A stretch of DNA of 64,000 bases from Paucisalibacillus globulus DSM 18846. GTDB taxonomy: Bacteria; Bacillota; Bacilli; Bacillales; Amphibacillaceae. The notes under the pieces were generated by a model. That model ran no database searches. It was not told where the DNA came from and saw only the letters and a list, made by a program, of their open reading frames with translations. The number at the start of each line of letters is the position of its first letter. Position 1 is the stretch's first letter. Shown in pieces: positions 54,098 through 63,684 of this stretch. The position numbers were made by a program, and so were the translations under genes. Where the stretch lies: contig NZ_AXVK01000029.1 in NCBI RefSeq assembly GCF_000482485.1, forward strand, positions 40,820 to 104,819, given 5' to 3'.

Positions 54098-57000
54098 GTG
54101 GAAATGATAAACAATCGTTATAGACTTATTGAACTCCTAGACCAAGGCAAGTTCGTATCAACGTACTCTGCAATTGATATACTAAAAGAGAATCGTTACA
54201 TCAAAGTAAACCTATTAAACTCGGAATACACACCAAAATCGTTAGTTGATATTTTTGTTAAGAAATTTATTTCGATGAAGAACGTAAGCCATAAGAAGAT
54301 AGTAAGAAACTATGAATTTGGTGTGGTCTCTTTCATTGACAACAGAGCACAAACGGATAAAATATATTATTTTACATCTGATTATGACAGAAAAACAGAG
54401 GCTTTTGTAGAGTATTTACCGAAGCTAACAATAGATGAAACGATTGATTGTTTTGTAGAGATTTGCTCCATACTTCATTACATCCATATAAATGGATTTG
54501 TTTATGGTTCTTTAAATCCACATGCAATTCAAGTAGTAAAATCAGGTGATGGAGTTTCCATAAAGCTTAAGGATCTTGCAACAATTACAATAGAAAGATA
54601 TAGCCGTCATGAATTAGAAGACACATATTTTCAATCACCAAGTGTATTAGCTGGAAAAGATGCCAGCATGGAATCAGATATGTACTCCCTTGGTGTTATT
54701 TGGTTAGCAATGATTCTGCAAAAAAGCTATATAGCAAATCCAAAAATAGAGTTGAAAAAGCTGAAGGAAAATCTGAATAACTACAGTATTACTGAGCAGC
54801 TAGTATTAAAAAAGATACTACCAATTGTAGGGAATTTATTAATGTTTGAAGAGGGTTACCCATATGAAAATGTACAAGCAATCGTTAATGAACTTGGTAG
54901 AGAGCTTGACAGAGAATTTCCTATCATTCATAAAGAAGAAATTGAAAAGCTTCATTTCGATACCGAAATTGTAGGAAGAGATTTGGAGATGGAGCTAATC
55001 TTAAAAAACGTTGAACGGATGAAGGGGTATAAGCGAAGTAAGCGAATCTTTTTTATACAAGGTGATAATGGAATTGGAAAGACACGCCTTCTGCAAGAGC
55101 TTAACTTTTTATTAGCTTTACAAAAGTTAAATGTCTACGCAAGCTTTCAGTTAGAATGCAAAAGTAGTAAGAATCTATGGATTGAAATTTTACAAAAGCT
55201 TATTAGTCAAACAGATAAAAATGTATTACGAAAATATCGTGCTGAATTGGTAAAATATTTACCAGAATTAGAAAGACGAGTAGCTTCAACTTCCATAGAA
55301 ATGTTACTGGATGGAAACAGTAAATATCGATTATTAAATAGAATGGGTTCTTTTATAAATGAAAGCCTTCAGGGGAAAACTGCAATTTTTATCATTGATG
55401 ACCTTCATTTTGCTGATAAGTTTACATTGGATTTACTTAACTATTTAAGTTCTAATGTGATAAATCAAAATAATCTCATGTTTATCTTGTCTGGCGAGGT
55501 TAGGGAAGATAGTGAGAATCATATATTTTTGGAAAGCCTAGAAACACTTAAAAAGCGAACCGACTCAAGTTTTATTCGATTAGATCCATTATCGAAAGAA
55601 CAATCAGCACAATTGATTAAGCAAATTCTATCTATCCCTTATCAACCGGTTAAATTAACGGAAAGGATTTTTTCACGTTCGTATGGAAATCCGTTGTTTA
55701 TCCATGAAGTATTGAAGGATTTGTATAGTCGTAAGCAAATTCAGGTTTCTCGTGAAAATGGAGTGTGGAGTATTCATTTACCTACAAATGATTATAATTC
55801 CTTACAAATTCCTGAGAGCATTGAACAAGTATTGTCAAATCAGCTACAGGACCTTACCAATGAAAAGTTAGCTATTTTAAATACAGTAGCCGTTTATAAT
55901 AAGCCTATATCTGTACGAGCTATTAATGCTGTTCTTCAAGAAAAAGAAACCACAGTTACTAAAAATCTCCAAGAATTGTTATGGAGAGGTATTCTTCAGG
56001 AACTAGTTTCCGATGAAGGGTATTTATTTGAATTTGATAATAAAGTACTGAAGCGGATTGTGTATAATGCTATCGACCTAGAAGTGAAAAAAGAGATGCA
56101 TGTCCAAGTTGTATCTTTTCTAGAGAAAAATCAGGAACCCCAAATGGAAGAGCTAATATTTCATTATGAAGGTGCACAGAACCTAGAAAAAAGTATTAAA
56201 TCTTATTTAGAAATTGCCAATCAATTACATGAACAACATGAGATAAAAGCTGAAATTCAGTATCTTGAAAAGGCTGTTACCATGATTGATGATGCATTTG
56301 TAAAAACAAAATTATATATGGAAATTGGTGATTTAAGTCTTCAAGTAAATTTAACTGAAATGGCATTGGAATACTTAAATAGAGCATTAGACCTTGCAAA
56401 GGAAACCAATCATCAGGAAGATAGATTAGCAATCTATCTTGCACTAGCAAATCTATATGCAACGTTATACCAGGCTGAAAAGGTAAAGAAATATTTGCAA
56501 AAGGTAGAAGAGCATTTTCCTGTGATTGAAGATATGGAACCCAGATTAGAGTTTAAACGACTTCAAGCCTTTTTGTTAGAGTTGGAAAATCAGATTGATG
56601 AAGCAGCAGAAATCTTACACAGTATTATTGAGGAAAGTGGAGATGAATTTCCGCGAATTACTGGTAATGCGTATTTATTACTTGGATTTACAAGTGTGCA
56701 GCATAATCGTGTTAAGGAAGCTATTGATTATTATCTTGTGGCAATGAATTTGCTAAATGAAGCAGGGTATACAAAAGGGTACTTAGGTGCAGTTAATAAT
56801 ATTGGTGTTATTCATCAAGCCTTTATGGATGAACTAGATACAGCAATGAAGTATTTTATTAAGGTTCGTGATTTAAGTGAGGAATACGGTATTTTTGAAA
56901 CTGAAATCCGTGCATTAGCAAGTATCGGTAATATATACGCCAATGGACACAATTTCGAAGAGGCATATAAACATTTTCAACATGCATTACAAAAGGCCGA

Positions 57001-59458
57001 AATAGGTGGTTCTAAATGGGTCATGTATCATTTGTACAATTTGATGTGTCTAACCTGTGCAGAACTGGGTGATTACCAGCATGCGATTTGGTATTATGAT
57101 CTTGTTGTTGACCTTTATGAAAAGGGTAATCTTAGTGATTTACAGACCTTTGATTTTCACAATACAAGCATGAATTTTTACCAGCAAATTGGTGACTTTA
57201 AGCTGGCAAATAAATATAGTGATTACGTTGTAGCATATAATAAAGGTAGGGAAAATATTTATTCCTATTCCGCGATAATCTATAAAAATATGAATATGCT
57301 AAGAACGACACAGGATATTCATTTAATAGATTTAATTACAGAAATTCTTTCTTCAGTGGAAAAAATACCGAGAGAACAATTTAATGTTAAGGTATTGACC
57401 CATGCCGCAATTATATTATACAAACGAGGCAAACATGTTTTAGCAAAGCCCTTAGTACAAGTACTAGAAGGATATCTTTCTGACCAAACTCCTGATACAC
57501 TATGGGCGAGTTACTATTATCTACTTGGATTGAAAGATGACTCAGCTAAGTCGATTGGTTACTTAATCCGTGGATTAGAGTATGCAAAAAAAGCAAAGCA
57601 TAGTGAGACAGTTGGTAAAATTTTGCTGTTACTAGGAGACTATGCATTGCAAAATAACAAATGGTATCGCGCTGCACATTATTATTTAGAAGGTACTGAA
57701 ATCATAAAAAGCATTACGAAGGATCTTCCTGAAAAATATCAGCTACTATATGTTAATAGTCATAACTTTGCGAGAGGATTTATTAGAATTGAACATATTT
57801 ATGAATGGTTAACAGGGGAACAAGTTACTTTTGTGAATAAAGAGGTTTCAGGTACTACGGAGTTAACACTGGGAAAATTAAAACAAATTTTAGAAGAGGA
57901 TTATGTGAGTTCGTTTATTGAGCACCAAGACTTTATAACAGAGATTAGTGAAGAACATATGACTAGAGTTTCTAAAGATATTCAAAGTCCATTCGATATA
58001 CTCCGAAATGTGAGTGCCAATACGATAAATAATATGACTATGGTTCTGAAGTTTTTTGCTGGGGTGACATTGGCAACAAGGGGTCTTATCATAACGGAAA
58101 ATCAGCATGAGGAATTAACCGTTCTGTGTTCCATAAATGACAGCTATGAAGTACCTATCAATCAATATATGATTAGTAAGGCTCGTGTTACAAAGGAAGC
58201 ATTCTTGGTGGATGATAAAGAGCACACTGTTGATGGAACGCTTTTACCTAAGGGTATACATGGTGCATTATATATTCCCATTATTCAGAAGCAAGGAACG
58301 GCTAATAAGCAGGGTCTGATTCTTGGATATGTTTACTTAGAAACGGACATGTTCGTGAATAATTTTAATGAAGCGGGTCTAGAAAAGTGTAACGAGTTGA
58401 TGGGCTTTTTAGCTGCAATGGTAGAAAAGCATCAGTTGAAGCTGTCCGCGACAATCGATAGATTAACTGGTGCACTAACACGAAAGTATTTGGATGATGC
58501 GTTACAATATCATGCTGAATTTTCTAGGAACTCTGGGGAAACTTTCAGTATCATTATGCTTGACTTGGATCGATTTAAACAAGTTAATGACCGATATGGA
58601 CACCAAGTTGGGGACAATGTGTTACAGAAGGTTTCCCATACAGTCATGGAATCTTTAGAGGAAAACTATATTCTAGGGCGTTATGGAGGGGAAGAATTTA
58701 TTATAATCTTACCTTCTGTTGGACAGGATGAAGCTTTAGAAATTGGTGATGTCATTCGGAAAACGGTTACGTCTAAAAGATTGTTAGGTGATAAGTTTGA
58801 AGTAACGTTAAGTATGGGAATTGCTACTTATCCAAACCATGGACAACATGTTAAAGAATTAATAGAAAAGGCTGACCAAGCATTATACATGGCAAAAGAA
58901 ACTGGTAGAAATAAAGTCAAACTTTGGCAGAGGGAATTTATCGCCAAATTTAAGCCACAAAATAAGCTTTCAGGTATCTTAAGTGGTGATGATATAAAAG
59001 ATTCTCGAAATGTGCTGGCAATGGTTGAACTTATCCAGTTAAACAATTCCCTATTAACTCTAGAGGAGAAACTGTATCAATTTTTAGGTAGGGTTATCGA
59101 AATTAGTCAAGCAGAGTATGGCTATATTTTACTTTATCATGCAAATGGACAAAAGTACTATGGTAGAAAAGCGTATGTTAATGAGTGGTGCCAGGATATT
59201 TTGGTTGATAAAGAGATTTTGAATTCCGTACTACTAGAGGAACGTGGTATATATACCATTAATTGGGATGTAGCAGATAAGAAAAATAAAATGAATGGTT
59301 TACCAGATTGGGATTCAATTTTAGCTGTTCCTATTACGATAGAAGGAATAGTCCGAGGGGCGATTTATCTATCAGCTCCAACAAGAGTTAAGGAGTTTGG
59401 GGCAGACGATCTTAATATGCTAAATGTGTATGGTAATTTATTATCTGGGATGGTTTAA
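54098..59458 (+). CDS. Second giant signalling protein: pseudokinase, AAA ATPase, TPR, GAF, GGDEF, GAF
   Basis: A full-length paralogue of the preceding gene, 1,786 residues. GTG start chosen because it aligns with the paralogue's start (MEMINNRYRL against MEIINNRYRL) and has GAGGTGAGG upstream. The kinase-like domain is again inactive in motif (YGSLN at 136-140, LKDLA in place of DFG). Walker A GDNGIGKT (about 322), Walker B FIIDDLHFAD, TPR-like middle part, GAF-like domain, then GGDEF with intact GRYGGEEF (about 1530) and no RxxD inhibitory site, and a C-terminal GAF-like domain ending TRVKEFGADDLNMLNVYG. The order and spacing are the same, so this is an old tandem duplication. It probably makes c-di-GMP in response to a different cue. 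Confidence 0.9.
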   Translation: MEMINNRYRLIELLDQGKFVSTYSAIDILKENRYIKVNLLNSEYTPKSLVDIFVKKFISMKNVSHKKIVRNYEFGVVSFIDNRAQTDKIYYFTSDYDRKTEAFVEYLPKLTIDETIDCFVEICSILHYIHINGFVYGSLNPHAIQVVKSGDGVSIKLKDLATITIERYSRHELEDTYFQSPSVLAGKDASMESDMYSLGVIWLAMILQKSYIANPKIELKKLKENLNNYSITEQLVLKKILPIVGNLLMFEEGYPYENVQAIVNELGRELDREFPIIHKEEIEKLHFDTEIVGRDLEMELILKNVERMKGYKRSKRIFFIQGDNGIGKTRLLQELNFLLALQKLNVYASFQLECKSSKNLWIEILQKLISQTDKNVLRKYRAELVKYLPELERRVASTSIEMLLDGNSKYRLLNRMGSFINESLQGKTAIFIIDDLHFADKFTLDLLNYLSSNVINQNNLMFILSGEVREDSENHIFLESLETLKKRTDSSFIRLDPLSKEQSAQLIKQILSIPYQPVKLTERIFSRSYGNPLFIHEVLKDLYSRKQIQVSRENGVWSIHLPTNDYNSLQIPESIEQVLSNQLQDLTNEKLAILNTVAVYNKPISVRAINAVLQEKETTVTKNLQELLWRGILQELVSDEGYLFEFDNKVLKRIVYNAIDLEVKKEMHVQVVSFLEKNQEPQMEELIFHYEGAQNLEKSIKSYLEIANQLHEQHEIKAEIQYLEKAVTMIDDAFVKTKLYMEIGDLSLQVNLTEMALEYLNRALDLAKETNHQEDRLAIYLALANLYATLYQAEKVKKYLQKVEEHFPVIEDMEPRLEFKRLQAFLLELENQIDEAAEILHSIIEESGDEFPRITGNAYLLLGFTSVQHNRVKEAIDYYLVAMNLLNEAGYTKGYLGAVNNIGVIHQAFMDELDTAMKYFIKVRDLSEEYGIFETEIRALASIGNIYANGHNFEEAYKHFQHALQKAEIGGSKWVMYHLYNLMCLTCAELGDYQHAIWYYDLVVDLYEKGNLSDLQTFDFHNTSMNFYQQIGDFKLANKYSDYVVAYNKGRENIYSYSAIIYKNMNMLRTTQDIHLIDLITEILSSVEKIPREQFNVKVLTHAAIILYKRGKHVLAKPLVQVLEGYLSDQTPDTLWASYYYLLGLKDDSAKSIGYLIRGLEYAKKAKHSETVGKILLLLGDYALQNNKWYRAAHYYLEGTEIIKSITKDLPEKYQLLYVNSHNFARGFIRIEHIYEWLTGEQVTFVNKEVSGTTELTLGKLKQILEEDYVSSFIEHQDFITEISEEHMTRVSKDIQSPFDILRNVSANTINNMTMVLKFFAGVTLATRGLIITENQHEELTVLCSINDSYEVPINQYMISKARVTKEAFLVDDKEHTVDGTLLPKGIHGALYIPIIQKQGTANKQGLILGYVYLETDMFVNNFNEAGLEKCNELMGFLAAMVEKHQLKLSATIDRLTGALTRKYLDDALQYHAEFSRNSGETFSIIMLDLDRFKQVNDRYGHQVGDNVLQKVSHTVMESLEENYILGRYGGEEFIIILPSVGQDEALEIGDVIRKTVTSKRLLGDKFEVTLSMGIATYPNHGQHVKELIEKADQALYMAKETGRNKVKLWQREFIAKFKPQNKLSGILSGDDIKDSRNVLAMVELIQLNNSLLTLEEKLYQFLGRVIEISQAEYGYILLYHANGQKYYGRKAYVNEWCQDILVDKEILNSVLLEERGIYTINWDVADKKNKMNGLPDWDSILAVPITIEGIVRGAIYLSAPTRVKEFGADDLNMLNVYGNLLSGMV

Positions 59459-59502
59459 AAAAAACTGTACGGGATTATGGTTATCCCGTACAGTTTTTTT
59501 TC
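59458..59502. terminator. Bidirectional terminator
   Basis: Arms AAAAACTGTACGGGAT and ATCCCGTACAGTTTTT around TATGGTT. It serves the giant gene and, on the other strand, overlaps the end of the TraB-type gene. Confidence 0.92.
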
Positions 59503-60745
59503 ATAATACTTGTTCGATTGTATATCCCTTTTCCTCTAGGATAGAGCGGATATGTGGCTCTAACAGTAAATGTAGACTTCCTACGATAACGAAATAGGTA
59601 TCCCCACTGTCTTCTTCAAGGAATTTTGCGATTTGTTCGGCCATGTTGTAATTTCTGTCATCGTTGAGTGCTTGCATATATGCTTCTTCTTCAGCTGTTG
59701 TTTCCGCATCTTCAACGATTAAGTATTCGATAAGCTTGTCTGGATTTCCTTCTAAATATAAGTTAAACATATCGTGCATTTGACTTTCGAATTCATCTAG
59801 TTCAATTAATGATTCTTCCAGCATTTCGGATTGGTATTCTGGTGTTGTATCAGCGAAAATAGATAGTTGTTCTTCGACAGTTTCTAACCCAATGACTTGT
59901 TTTTGATCTTCTTCCGCGCGGTCTAAAAAGTAAAAGTCTACCCCTTCAATGAACCCGAGCTCTTCCGTCATTAAATTTTGAATTAATGTAGAGTGGAACC
60001 AAGGTTTATAGTTTGCAAACATGGTAATAGAATAGCCTAGGTCTGTGTAGCTACTTGTCAACTTTTCATAGAGTTCTGGTGCAAGATGGTCTTCGATAGA
60101 ACTTCCATCTGTGTAGGTTGCTAATTCCATAGTCATTGCCTGCATGTCTAGCATATTGATATTGTTCATATCAATTTCTGGAACAATAATATCTGACTTG
60201 GCATATGCCTCTTCAATTTTTCGATTTAAGGGATAGAATTCTTCTGTAGCGAGATGAATCGTTCCTTGTAAATAGACAGTAGTATCCCCGTTCTCTACCT
60301 TCCAAAGGAACCCTCCTGGACCATCTTCATTTCCTCTTACTTCAACTTCTACCTTTGTTAGTACCACGATATTTTTATTCTCTAGTTTTTCAATGATTTC
60401 AGTTTCGTATGGATTTCCACCAATATTAACTTCTTCTAGACTATCCATTCCCTCCAATGGGGAAAAGTCTGCGATTTTATTGTTTTGTAGATTAAGAGTC
60501 TTTACATGATCAAGATACTCGATGCCATCGATTGATTTAATTCGTTGACTAGATAAATCCAATTCTGTAATGGTCTTTAAATCTTCTGGCAAAATATCTC
60601 CCTCTGGTAGTCTAAGTTCTTCGCGAATGATTTGCTCTAGTTGATAATCAGTGAAATAAACAACTTCTGCTTCTTTATTCAACTGACAAGAAGCCAGCAA
60701 TAAAAGAAACGTTAGTAGTAAACCAAAACGTAAGATCCGTTTCAA
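59501..60745 (-). CDS. TraB/GumN-family lipoprotein with leucine-rich repeats
   Basis: A TTG start (MKRILRFGLL) 5 bases after GGGGGAG gives 414 residues; the longer TTG start would include the ribosome site. Signal peptide with lipobox LLASCQL (Cys near 21). Residues about 60-115 carry two to three leucine-rich repeats (LKTITELDLSSQRIKSIDGIEYL...VKTLNLQNNKIADFSPLEGM). From about 150 on it is a TraB/PrgY/GumN domain with GTIHLA, then GLETVEEQL and the final VIVGSLHLL, the two conserved glycine-His patches of this putative metalloprotease-like fold. It is anchored outside the cell. Fusion with LRR suggests target binding. Confidence 0.9.
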   Translation of the reverse strand: MKRILRFGLLLTFLLLLASCQLNKEAEVVYFTDYQLEQIIREELRLPEGDILPEDLKTITELDLSSQRIKSIDGIEYLDHVKTLNLQNNKIADFSPLEGMDSLEEVNIGGNPYETEIIEKLENKNIVVLTKVEVEVRGNEDGPGGFLWKVENGDTTVYLQGTIHLATEEFYPLNRKIEEAYAKSDIIVPEIDMNNINMLDMQAMTMELATYTDGSSIEDHLAPELYEKLTSSYTDLGYSITMFANYKPWFHSTLIQNLMTEELGFIEGVDFYFLDRAEEDQKQVIGLETVEEQLSIFADTTPEYQSEMLEESLIELDEFESQMHDMFNLYLEGNPDKLIEYLIVEDAETTAEEEAYMQALNDDRNYNMAEQIAKFLEEDSGDTYFVIVGSLHLLLEPHIRSILEEKGYTIEQVL

Positions 60746-60990
60746 AGAAATCTCCCCCAATGCTGCATTGATTAACAGTATTTTCCACCACTATAGCAAC
60801 TCCGTTAAAAATGAGCAACTCTAATCTTACGCGGGACTGCCACACGACCTGATATGGTGGAACCTAAGTAATACTGGTCTTTGGAATTCACTAGGAGAAA
60901 TAGGGTGAACAGATAACATTCCATTCTTGCTAGGTTAGTATTTTTGGCGTATGATATTCATTTGGACATTATAATGATACAAACTAGGAG
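60746..60990. other. Divergent intergenic region
   Basis: No gene or strong hairpin is seen. It must hold the promoters for the TraB-type gene (minus) and the EamA transporter (plus). Confidence 0.4.
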
Positions 60991-60999
60991 ATGAATATT

Positions 61000-61932
61000 T
61001 TGAAAGGACTTTTTCAACATAAATGGTCCGTTGTTTTAATTGCGGTTTTTTGTTCGTTGTTATGGGGTAGCGCTTTTCCAGTATTAAAGGTAAGTTATGA
61101 GGAGCTGCAAATGGCATCGGATGATGTGATTGCTAAGATTGTTTTTGCAGGTGCTCGCTTTTTTCTAGCTGGTTTGATTGTACTTCTCTTTATTGTGGCG
61201 AAAAACTGGAAGCGGATTTTAGTTACAAAAAGGCAGTTATTTACGCTTATTATATTAGGTGTTGTTCAAACATCATTACAATACTTTTTCTTTTATAATG
61301 GACTTGCAAATGTTTCTGGAATGCAAGGTGCCATTCTGAGTTCAGCAGGCACATTTTTCACAGTCATACTTGCTCACTTTTACTATAAGAGTGATCGGAT
61401 GAACTGGAAAAAAACACTAGGGCTAATTGCAGGGTTTACAGGAATTGTTGTAGCCAATTGGGGGCAAGAATTTAAAATTTCTTTCCAATGGGACGGGGAA
61501 GGATACATGATTCTTTCCGGTTTAACTGCTGCAGTTGCAACCATCCTTGCCAAGGAACTTGCAGCTGGGATTCATCCTTTTGCAATAACTGGTTGGCAAC
61601 TATCATTAGGTGGCGTCATTTTGCTGATTATTGGGTTACCATTTTTAGAAGAAGGAGCCATTACCTTCACACCGTTAGGGTGGGGATTGTTTATTTACTC
61701 TGCTTTACTATCATCGATTGCTTTTACTCTATGGTATTCGTTATTAAAATTCAATAATGCGGGTGAACTCAGTATGTATAAGTTCATTGTACCTGTTTCA
61801 GGAGTGGTAATGTCAGCAATATTTATACCAGGAGAGAAATTGAATATATTTATTTACGTAGCTATTGCATTAGTTGCAATTGGTATAATCATCGTTAATT
61901 ATCATGGGAAAAGACAGCGTGACGTCGCATAA
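61000..61932 (+). CDS. EamA/DMT-family transporter
   Basis: The TTG start 9 bases after AGGAG is preferred over the ATG that touches that site; 310 residues result. It has ten membrane segments in two EamA repeats: the first begins SLLWGSAFPVLKVSYEE, the second GLTAAVATILAKELAAGIHP. FYNGLANVSGMQGAILSSAGTFFTVILAHF is typical of drug/metabolite exporters. Probably effluxes an amino acid or metabolite. A hairpin terminator follows within 45 bases. Substrate unknown. Confidence 0.9.
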   Translation: MKGLFQHKWSVVLIAVFCSLLWGSAFPVLKVSYEELQMASDDVIAKIVFAGARFFLAGLIVLLFIVAKNWKRILVTKRQLFTLIILGVVQTSLQYFFFYNGLANVSGMQGAILSSAGTFFTVILAHFYYKSDRMNWKKTLGLIAGFTGIVVANWGQEFKISFQWDGEGYMILSGLTAAVATILAKELAAGIHPFAITGWQLSLGGVILLIIGLPFLEEGAITFTPLGWGLFIYSALLSSIAFTLWYSLLKFNNAGELSMYKFIVPVSGVVMSAIFIPGEKLNIFIYVAIALVAIGIIIVNYHGKRQRDVA

Positions 61933-61942
61933 AAGCTTAGTT

Positions 61943-61980
61943 AGTCCTTTACTCGTTTTGAGTGAAGGACTTATTTATTT
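61943..61980 (+). terminator. Terminator after the EamA gene
   Basis: Arms AGTCCTTTACTC and GAGTGAAGGACT followed by TATTTATTTT. Confidence 0.8.
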
Positions 61981-62044
61981 TAAAAAAATACAAAAACGAA
62001 TATTTGGAACTACTTAATTTACATAAAATGGAAATGGTATGGAC

Positions 62045-62238
62045 TTTATAACCTCTTATAGGCAGAAAGTTAGGTGGCGAATAGTGACTACAGTATGCCT
62101 GCTATAAGACTAAACGACTATTAAAATAGTTTTAGCAATTTCCACCTAATTGACAGTTTATAGATTTGATTTAAAATTGCTAAGAGTACATAAAAAACTC
62201 ACATTCGCTCGTTTTTTATCGAATGTGTTTGTTTTTGT
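62045..62238 (+). ncRNA. Candidate structured RNA with pseudoknot-like pairing
   Basis: Between two terminators, with no open frame, four segments can pair in crossed order: CTTATAGGCAG (62055-62065) with CTGCTATAAG (62099-62108), and AGTTAGGTGG (62068-62077) with CCACCTAATT (62142-62151). A local hairpin, ACTATTAAAATAGT, lies between within CTAAAC...TTTTAG (62109-62135). A terminator-like stem closes the stretch at 62193-62237. This could be a small RNA or a leader element. No known class is recognised and no promoter is clear. Confidence 0.4.
62193..62237 (+). terminator. Terminator hairpin before the lipoprotein gene
   Basis: Arms AAACTCACATTCG and CGAATGTGTTTG followed by TTTTTG. There is no gene directly before it, which suggests it ends an untranslated RNA. 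Confidence 0.75.
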
Positions 62239-62292
62239 ATGTAGTGGAAGGTTTTTATACTTTCTTAGATTACAAAAAAGGGGAAAAGTTTG

Positions 62293-62796
62293 ATGAAAAA
62301 AGTTTTATTATTATTAACTGGTTTTGCTTTAATGATGTTAGTAGCTTGTAGTTCACCTGAGGCAGATGAAGTATTAGACTATCATAATGAGATGGTGGAT
62401 GAAATTAATCCTAAATTAGAACAAATTGACGGTCTTTATTCAAAAATTGATTCTTTAGCAACAGATCAAGAAGCAATAGAAGTATATGATAACGAACTAC
62501 TTCCATTACTTACAGAAATAAAAGAATACTATGATACCCAATCATTAGAATATGATGTAGCAAAAGAATATCATAATCTTCATGTAGAATTGGCTAATGC
62601 GATGTATGATGCTGTGGCAAAAGAGAAAGAATTCGTTGAAGCATTTATTAGTGAAAGTGTAACTGAAGAAGAGCTTTTAGCGCTTGAGGCAGAGTTAGTA
62701 GAATTGAATACGATTGCAACTGATGCGGATGAAGCTGTTACGGATAGTTGGGAATCATTAAAAGAAGAATATGATTTTATTGAGGAAGAAGAATAG
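62293..62796 (+). CDS. Small lipoprotein with coiled-coil mature domain
   Basis: ATG after GGGGAAAAG; 167 residues. Lipobox LVACSSP (Cys near 19). The mature part is acidic and helical (DEVLDYHNEMVDEINPKLEQIDGLYSKIDSLA), with heptad-like spacing, resembling YkyA-like or DUF-type surface coiled-coil lipoproteins of Bacilli. No enzymatic motif. It is followed by a CBS-domain gene but with over 200 bases and a weak hairpin between. Function unknown. Confidence 0.8.
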   Translation: MKKVLLLLTGFALMMLVACSSPEADEVLDYHNEMVDEINPKLEQIDGLYSKIDSLATDQEAIEVYDNELLPLLTEIKEYYDTQSLEYDVAKEYHNLHVELANAMYDAVAKEKEFVEAFISESVTEEELLALEAELVELNTIATDADEAVTDSWESLKEEYDFIEEEE

Positions 62797-63012
62797 AATA
62801 GTACTTGAAAATGAGACTGTTAGAATTTAGCTAAATAGCTGACCTAGCAGTCTTGTTTTTTAGTTAGGATAGTTTATTAATCTTCCACTGACATAGGAAA
62901 ATAAAGATATTTGTCGACGTGTCAATGTTGCTATTTGACTGGTAATGTAGGAAAATAGAGGTAAGGGATAGGGATTAGTCATCCCAAAAACATTGTCATG
63001 GAGGAGATAAAT

Positions 63013-63639
63013 ATGCTAGTTAAAAATGATTATGTGAACAAAAAAGAAGTTGTCCATGTAAGGGAAAATGATAGCTTAGAATCCGTGATGAATACGATTG
63101 AAGAATCAGGTTATCGCTGTATTCCAGTTCTTGATGAGACTGGTGAGAAGTATGTAGGCAACATTTACAAAGTTGATATACTTGAGTACGAGATTGATCA
63201 TTCATTGGTCGGTACATTATCGGAGTTGATTTCTGACCGCGAAGGTTACATAAAGGAAGATGCTCCATTCTTTAAAGTATTCTCATCGATAAAGCAGCTA
63301 CCTTATCTAGCCGTTGTAAATGACTCCATGGAATTTTTAGGGATACTAACAAATGGAAATGTTATTCAAGTTTTAGAAAATGCATGGGGAGTCCATAATG
63401 GAAGTTATTCGTTTACCATTGGAACGATTGAATATGCTGGTGCATTACAGAAAATGTTGAAGGTTGTTAACAAGCATTGTAATGTGCAAAGTGTTATTTC
63501 GTTGAATAATAATTCTAATTATGTTAGAAGAGTTGTTATCGTACTTCCGGAAGATGTAGATGAAGCACTAGCAGAGAAAATTCAAATTGATCTAGATAAG
63601 AATAATTTTACAGTGACAGATGTGGAGAAATTGAATTAG
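63013..63639 (+). CDS. CBS-pair protein with ACT-like C-terminus (CbpA-like)
   Basis: The start at MLVKNDYVNKKEVVHV follows GGAGGAG; 208 residues. Two CBS motifs fill residues 1-125 (ESVMNTIEESGYRCIPVLDETGEKYVGNIYKVDIL and PYLAVVNDSMEFLGILTNGNVIQVL). Residues 135-208 form an ACT-like fold (SYSFTIGTIEYAGALQKMLKVVNK ... VRRVVIVLPEDVD). This order matches CbpA-type proteins of Firmicutes, some of which bind c-di-AMP. Ligand binding is inferred, not shown. Its terminator is the insertion site of a group II intron. Confidence 0.8.
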   Translation: MLVKNDYVNKKEVVHVRENDSLESVMNTIEESGYRCIPVLDETGEKYVGNIYKVDILEYEIDHSLVGTLSELISDREGYIKEDAPFFKVFSSIKQLPYLAVVNDSMEFLGILTNGNVIQVLENAWGVHNGSYSFTIGTIEYAGALQKMLKVVNKHCNVQSVISLNNNSNYVRRVVIVLPEDVDEALAEKIQIDLDKNNFTVTDVEKLN

Positions 63640-63649
63640 TTTAGAATGG

Positions 63650-63684
63650 AAAAGCTACTGAATCAAAAGGTTCAGTAGCTTTTT
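63650..63684 (+). terminator. Terminator of the CBS gene, used as intron insertion site
   Basis: Arms AAAAGCTACTGAA and TTCAGTAGCTTTT around TCAAAAGG. The T run is cut by the start of a group II intron at 63685. Confidence 0.9.
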
